This document shows positions 59,730 to 64,000 of a stretch of 64,000 nt of DNA, piece after piece (the first letter of the stretch is position 1; every line of letters begins with the position of its first letter). The position numbers and the translations under genes are program-made. Origin of the DNA: UMGS1649 sp045604405 (lineage in GTDB: Bacteria > Bacillota > Clostridia > TANB77 > CAG-465). The stretch covers positions 82,040-146,039 of the forward strand of contig JAZUNZ010000018.1 in assembly GCA_045604405.1 (NCBI GenBank), written 5' to 3'. The notes under the pieces were generated by a model. That model was not told the origin of the DNA, made no database searches, and saw nothing but the letters and a program-made list of their open reading frames with translations.

Positions 59730-60215
59730 ATGAAAAAAATAGCATGTATAATATTAATGTTGGTTTTAGTTATATGTTCTCAAAGCGTATTTGCCAAAGT
59801 TGTAATAGACCCCAATGCTAAAGATTCTGAGGAAGTTGGAGCTGGTAGTGAAGATGTGGAAACTAATGATTCTAACTCAAATACGGGATCAAACATTACA
59901 GTTACTGATCCTGGTTATAATGATAGCTTTATTGCAGAAAGCAAATTAAATCAACTCTTTAAAGATGTTTGGGCGACGCTTGCAACATTAGTTCAAATAT
60001 TATCTGTAGGTTGTGTTGTGTTTGCGGGTATAAGATATATGTACGCTTCAGCAGATAGAAAAGCGGATATAAAGCAAGGATTAATAAATCTTGCTATAGG
60101 AGCAATTTTGGTTTTCGGAGCGGTAACTATAGTAAAAGCTGCGGCAAGCGCAACAAATCAAATATTAAATACAAATCCTTCTGCAGAAAATGTAGTGGAA
60201 ACGGGCGAAATATAA
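59730..60215 (+). CDS. VirB2/TrbC-like pilin subunit, copy 2
   Basis: 161 residues; start at 59730 after TGGAGGAAATA. Signal peptide MKKIACIILMLVLVICSQSVFA, an acidic Asp/Ser/Asn linker (~45 residues), then the same two-helix core: TLVQILSVGCVVFAGIRYMYASADRKADIKQGLINLAIGAILVFGAVTIV. Followed by a terminator, so copies 1 and 2 can be made separately from the downstream genes. Confidence 0.8.
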   Translation: MKKIACIILMLVLVICSQSVFAKVVIDPNAKDSEEVGAGSEDVETNDSNSNTGSNITVTDPGYNDSFIAESKLNQLFKDVWATLATLVQILSVGCVVFAGIRYMYASADRKADIKQGLINLAIGAILVFGAVTIVKAAASATNQILNTNPSAENVVETGEI

Positions 60216-60264
60216 GAGCAATATTGCAATATTATTACAATTTTACGACAAAAATATTAAGTTT

Positions 60265-60313
60265 GTGTAAATAATGCGAATTAAGCGCTATTTACATGGA
60301 CTTTTTTTTTGTT
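60265..60313 (+). terminator. Terminator-like hairpin
   Basis: TGTAAATA-ATGCG and CGC-TATTTACA pair around AATTAAG, followed after five bases by T9. Confidence 0.65.
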
Positions 60314-60363
60314 TAATGATAAAATTTACATGATAGATTAATGGATAAAAAGGAGAATTGTAT

Positions 60364-61128
60364 ATGACAAAGAAAATAGTTATGGTAGTGTTTATGTTGG
60401 TTTTGGTTGTTTGTTCTCAAAGCGTATTTGCTGCGAAATTAAACGATATAGTTCAGACTCAGGATCCCGAGTGGAACACGTTTGAAACTACAGGAGGAAC
60501 TTCAAATAATGAGTCGAAAGAAGAAACGAAAAAAGAAGAAACGAAAAAAGAAGAAACAAAAAAGGAAGAAACAAAAAAGGAAGAAAGTCTGACAACAGGA
60601 GATTGGTGGTTAGATGCATTTAATTTTTTAACAGGATATGAAGGTGAGGATACAACAATAGGAAATAATACTGTTGGTGGAATAATAGGTTTCTTAGATC
60701 CAGTAGTAAACCTTGTTAAAGTATTGGGAAACATGATTTTTGTTGCAGTAACGGTTATTCTTGGTGTTAAGTACATTTGGGGTAGCGTAGAATCTAAAGC
60801 AAATGTAAAAGATAGCCTGGCGACTTTGGTAATAGCAGCACTTGTGTTTTACGGCTGGAATACTATAAGCGCTTTGTTTATGAACGGTAATGAATTAACT
60901 TTTATAAAAGGTAGTGCTGATCTTACGGCAAAAAGCATATATAGTCTAATAATGTATGTTTGTAATTTCTTAGCAATAGGTGGAATAGTTTACATTGGTG
61001 TTAAATACATGCTTGCAGGGGCTGAAGGAAAATCACAAATTAAAATGCAAGGTGTGCCGTTAGTACTTGGAATTATAATGGTGTATGCAACCATTACGTT
61101 CTTAAACTTTATAGTAGGAATTTTATAA
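60364..61128 (+). CDS. Tandem VirB2-like pilin fusion, copy 3
   Basis: 254 residues; start at 60364 after AAAAAGGAGAATTGT. Signal peptide nearly the same as copy 2 (MLVLVVCSQSVFA), then four or five KKEET repeats, then two pilin-like cores: FVAVTVILGVKYIWGSVESKANVKDSLATLVIAALVFYG and LAIGGIVYIGVKYMLAGAEGKSQIKMQGVPLVLGIIMVYAT. So it is an internal duplication of the domain found singly in copies 1 and 2. Probably a minor or cap subunit. Confidence 0.75.
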   Translation: MTKKIVMVVFMLVLVVCSQSVFAAKLNDIVQTQDPEWNTFETTGGTSNNESKEETKKEETKKEETKKEETKKEESLTTGDWWLDAFNFLTGYEGEDTTIGNNTVGGIIGFLDPVVNLVKVLGNMIFVAVTVILGVKYIWGSVESKANVKDSLATLVIAALVFYGWNTISALFMNGNELTFIKGSADLTAKSIYSLIMYVCNFLAIGGIVYIGVKYMLAGAEGKSQIKMQGVPLVLGIIMVYATITFLNFIVGIL

Positions 61129-61150
61129 TAAACGAAAGAGAGGGATAAAA

Positions 61151-61525
61151 ATGGGTGGATCATATTATGTACCACGTAGTGTAAAAGGCGAATCAAGGAT
61201 TTTGTATATATTCTCTTTGAAATCCTTCGCGGTAACGTTAGCGTTTGGCTTGGTTGGAGTATTATTATACTTTATAATCAACAGTTTTGTTGAACTAGGA
61301 ATAGTTACAGCAATCATAATGGTTGCAATATTTGGTGGAATTGGTTATGCTTTAGCAACAGTAACAATACCAGATGTACCGGCAATGGGAGCTTTAAGAA
61401 AAGCTGGTGGAGAAAATATAGGGGCCATGATAATTAGAGCACTTACATTCAAGAGTAGAAAAAAAGTGTATCTGTATAATTATAAAAGAGGAATAAACAA
61501 AGGAGGAAAAAACGATGGATATTAA
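61151..61525 (+). CDS. PrgI-family (VirB3-like) membrane protein
   Basis: 124 residues. YYVPRSVKGESRILYIFSLKSFAVTLAFGLVGVLLYFII ... IVTAIIMVAIFGGIGYALATVTIPDVP is the PrgI family pattern: basic start, two helices, then a short cytoplasmic tail. These proteins sit next to VirB4 in Gram-positive type IV secretion systems and help anchor it. Overlaps the next gene by 11 bases. Confidence 0.85.
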   Translation: MGGSYYVPRSVKGESRILYIFSLKSFAVTLAFGLVGVLLYFIINSFVELGIVTAIIMVAIFGGIGYALATVTIPDVPAMGALRKAGGENIGAMIIRALTFKSRKKVYLYNYKRGINKGGKNDGY

Positions 61526-62831
61526 TACAATTACAATAATTATATTTGGAGTAGTAATTTTAGTGTTTGGTGTCGTATTTCTTATATCAAAAGTAAGAAC
61601 AAACAAAGAAAGTGGTAAGGCGCAATCGGCAAGTGGGTTAACAAATGACTCAAAAGATTCAGAAAAGCGAGCATATAAAAAGAACCCAAACGCTGCAGTG
61701 CCAAAGGATGACATTTTTAATTTTATGGAATTTGATAAAATTCAAGATGATATGATTATTCAACAAAAAGGTGAAAAATATACAGCTGTTATTAAATGTA
61801 AAGGAATAAACTATGCATTAATGTCAGAAGTTGAACAACTTTCAGTAGAAGAAGGATTTATGAACTTCTTAAATACATTAAAATATCCTGTTCAATTATA
61901 TGTGCAAGCTCAAACTGTAAATCTTAAATCCAATATAAATGATTATAAAGAGCATATGAGAGACTTATATGAAAAATATGATGATGCAAACTCTGAATAT
62001 AGCATGTTGTTAAATTCTTTAGAGGCAACAGATGAAGAGATACAAAAAGCTGAAGATGAAAAAAATAGCATTAATAACGTACTTGAATATGGTCAAGATA
62101 TTGTAAGATATGTTGAAAGATTAGCTTTAAACAAGAGTATGTTGCAAAGAAGCTTTTATGTTTTAGTATCATATTATAAATCTGAACTTACTAATGCTTC
62201 TAGCTTCAACAAAGAAGAATTGTTAGACATTTGTTATTCAGAACTATTTACTAGAGTACAAAACATAATGAGCGGACTTAGCATGTGTTCTGTTGAGAGT
62301 ACGATACTTAATTCAAATGCAATTGCAGAATTAATATACTCTGCATATAACAGAGACGATAAGAACTTCATGAGTGTTGAACAAGCTCTTGAATCTGGCT
62401 TCCACAGATTATATTCAACATCTGAAGATGCAGTTATGAAAAAACGCAAAAAATTAATAGAAAATATGAAGATAGAAGCTGAATATAAGGCTATAGAAGC
62501 TTTAAACAAAGCAATAGATGATGGAACGTACGCAACAGTAGAAGATATAGAAGATGAATACGATCAAGAAACAAGTAAACAAGCGCTTGAAATTATAAAG
62601 AAAGAAAAAGTATCAGATGAAATAAAAAATAAAGCAAAAAAAATAATAGTAGATAACTACAAAGAAGCAAAAAAAGAAAGAATAGACAGAAAAATAAATA
62701 ACATGGAAAAATTAAAAGACGACGTAATAGCTAGTGTAAAAGCAGCAAATGGCGAAGCCGATGTTGCAGATGAAGCAGAAGTTGCAGAAACTGTAAATCC
62801 TGCAGACAATTCAGAAGATGACATAGTTTAA
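61515..62831 (+). CDS. Membrane-anchored T4SS component resembling a VirB4/TraC N-terminal domain
   Basis: 438 residues. One N-terminal helix (ITIIIFGVVILVFGVVFLI), a charged linker, then FNFMEFDKIQDDMIIQQKGEKYTAVIKCKGINYALMSEVEQLSVEEGFMNFLNTLKYPVQLYVQAQTV, which resembles the N-terminal beta domain of VirB4/TraC ATPases. After it comes a long helical region with QRSFYVLVSYY, then a Lys/Glu helix. No Walker motifs. It precedes the VirB4 ATPase, so the usual VirB4 protein appears split in two genes. Confidence 0.65.
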   Translation: MDINTITIIIFGVVILVFGVVFLISKVRTNKESGKAQSASGLTNDSKDSEKRAYKKNPNAAVPKDDIFNFMEFDKIQDDMIIQQKGEKYTAVIKCKGINYALMSEVEQLSVEEGFMNFLNTLKYPVQLYVQAQTVNLKSNINDYKEHMRDLYEKYDDANSEYSMLLNSLEATDEEIQKAEDEKNSINNVLEYGQDIVRYVERLALNKSMLQRSFYVLVSYYKSELTNASSFNKEELLDICYSELFTRVQNIMSGLSMCSVESTILNSNAIAELIYSAYNRDDKNFMSVEQALESGFHRLYSTSEDAVMKKRKKLIENMKIEAEYKAIEALNKAIDDGTYATVEDIEDEYDQETSKQALEIIKKEKVSDEIKNKAKKIIVDNYKEAKKERIDRKINNMEKLKDDVIASVKAANGEADVADEAEVAETVNPADNSEDDIV

Positions 62832-62847
62832 TTATGGAGGTAATCTA

Positions 62848-64000
62848 ATGAAAAAAGACAATAAAAAATTAGAAAAAAACAACGAGAATGAGGAATTAAT
62901 AATTCAAAATGCCGATTTAGACAATCAATTACAGCTAAATAAATCTACACTTAAAGATTTGTTAGCACCATCAGGAATTGATGCATCGCATTTTGATTAC
63001 TTAGAAATATTTTCAAAAGTATCAAGATTTGCAAGAACGTTCTATGTAACGACGCTTCCTAGACAAGCAACATTTCCATATTTCTTATCTAACATATATG
63101 AATTTGGAGATGTAAATACATCTGTATATATAAGTCCTATATCTGAGACGGCATCTCAAAACGATTTGAATAAACAAATAGTTGAAATTCAATCCGAAAG
63201 ATTTGTTGCTCAAGATAGAGGAGATATAAATAGAGATTCTACTCTTAGTGCAAAACAAGCTGAAGCAGAAGCACTTCGTGATCAAATTGCAGCAGGATAC
63301 AATAAACTGTTTGAAGCAAGTATTATATGTACATTATTTGCATATTCAAAAGAGGAATTAGATAAATTTTCTGAATTGCTTGCAATGGAAGCTTCTAAAA
63401 GTTTAGTAGGATTAAAGACTGCATGGGCATTACAAGAAGAAGGATTTAAATCAAATCTTCCTCTTCATAATAATACAATAACTAGAAAACATACTTTTGA
63501 TAGAGGATCAATGGCTACAGTATTTCCATTTGTTAATGCAGATGTTGGACATTCAACAGGGGTTCCAATTGGTATAAACAAACAAACAGGACTTCCAGTA
63601 CTTTTTGATAACTTTAATGATTCAATGACTAACTATAATATGATAATATTTGGAAAATCTGGTTCTGGAAAATCTGTTACAATTAAAACAATAATGGCAC
63701 GTTCTGCTGTACTTATGGGAATAGAAAACTTGGTACTTGATGCAGAAGGAGAATATGTTGCTGTTGCTGATGCACTTCGTGGAATTAATATTACAATAAG
63801 TCCGACAAGTGATACAATTATAAATATATTCGACTTAGAGCCTGAAATTACTACAGATGAAATAACAGGAAAAGAAGTATATAAATTAAGTGTTGAAAAT
63901 AAAATAGAAGACGTAACTCAAGCGCTTACTACAATGGCAAGAGGTGTATCACATTCTTCCGATGTAACTGAGCTTACACGTCAAATAATTTCTGAAATTG
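62848..64000 (+). CDS. virB4: VirB4-family T4SS ATPase (5' part, cut by window edge)
   Basis: ATG at 62848 after TATGGAGGTAATCTA; 384 codons are inside the window and the frame is open to the edge. Features: a VirB4-type lead-in (VSRFARTFYVTTLPRQATFPYFLSNIY), LFDNFNDSMTNYNMIIFGKSGSGKSVTIKTIM with Walker A GKSGSGKS, and NLVLDAEGEYVAVADALRGI. It should energise the secretion system encoded from 59297 on. Relaxase and coupling protein genes, if any, lie beyond the edge. Confidence 0.9.
   Translation, partial: MKKDNKKLEKNNENEELIIQNADLDNQLQLNKSTLKDLLAPSGIDASHFDYLEIFSKVSRFARTFYVTTLPRQATFPYFLSNIYEFGDVNTSVYISPISETASQNDLNKQIVEIQSERFVAQDRGDINRDSTLSAKQAEAEALRDQIAAGYNKLFEASIICTLFAYSKEELDKFSELLAMEASKSLVGLKTAWALQEEGFKSNLPLHNNTITRKHTFDRGSMATVFPFVNADVGHSTGVPIGINKQTGLPVLFDNFNDSMTNYNMIIFGKSGSGKSVTIKTIMARSAVLMGIENLVLDAEGEYVAVADALRGINITISPTSDTIINIFDLEPEITTDEITGKEVYKLSVENKIEDVTQALTTMARGVSHSSDVTELTRQIISEI

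Overview
The window is AT-rich, gene-dense chromosomal DNA from an endospore-forming Clostridia-type Firmicute. Evidence for this is the sporulation genes yabP-yabQ-divIC and yqfC-yqfD, a collagen-like BclA-type spore surface gene, an agr quorum-sensing locus, a SAM-I riboswitch before metK, and strong AGGAGG ribosome binding sites. The species cannot be named from the sequence alone.

Layout. 1-2.3 kb: two small cargo units (a 68-aa unknown gene and an AbiE toxin-antitoxin pair), each followed by a near-identical 71-bp structured repeat, with the end of a third copy at base 1. 2.4-12.7 kb: housekeeping and metabolic genes (VTT membrane protein, NMN adenylyltransferase-like, LysR, PHP phosphoesterase, NAD kinase, riboswitch-controlled metK, 8-oxoguanine glycosylase, thioredoxin-like), the sporulation operon and VanW. 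12.9-16.0 kb: agrBD facing agrCA, with an AgrD that has no cysteine. 16.1-19.9 kb: yqfC-yqfD-ybeY-dgkA. 20.0-31.2 kb: a type IV pilus cluster (several pilins, PilM-PilN fusion, PilO, PilB, PilT, PilC and an odd prepilin-peptidase/pilin chimera) lying between asp23 and its usual partners amaP-DUF2273. 31.3-35.6 kb: amaP, DUF2273, nusB, xseA, xseB, glyS. 35.8-38.9 kb: a broken Rpn-type nuclease gene, a REC plus degenerate-kinase protein and ssrA (tmRNA).

39.0-48.8 kb holds a mobilizable transposon of the Tn4451 type: TnpX-like serine recombinase, TnpW-like protein, MobV relaxase with a hairpin-rich oriT region, and TnpV. It is bounded by 40-bp imperfect inverted repeats. Its cargo is a five-gene operon I could not match to a described system: pyruvate-kinase-like TIM barrel, adenylosuccinate-synthetase-like enzyme, uridine-kinase-like enzyme, J-domain/pseudokinase fusion, and a von Willebrand A protein. 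This is the best candidate for an undescribed system. It looks like a small nucleotide-modifying pathway tied to a chaperone/metal-binding regulatory pair, loosely recalling the biosynthetic modules of Ter stress operons.

48.9-64 kb: a PemK/MazF-like toxin with a separately promoted array of hairpins and 11-bp repeats just downstream, a NahK-like sugar kinase, a frameshifted BclA-like gene, SDR dehydrogenase, pgi, TraX, a two-OB SSB, an AlbA/Schlafen-type regulator with a 24-unit minisatellite, an M23 peptidase, and the start of a VirB2/PrgI/VirB4 type IV secretion cluster that runs off the right edge. No rRNA, tRNA or CRISPR array was seen.
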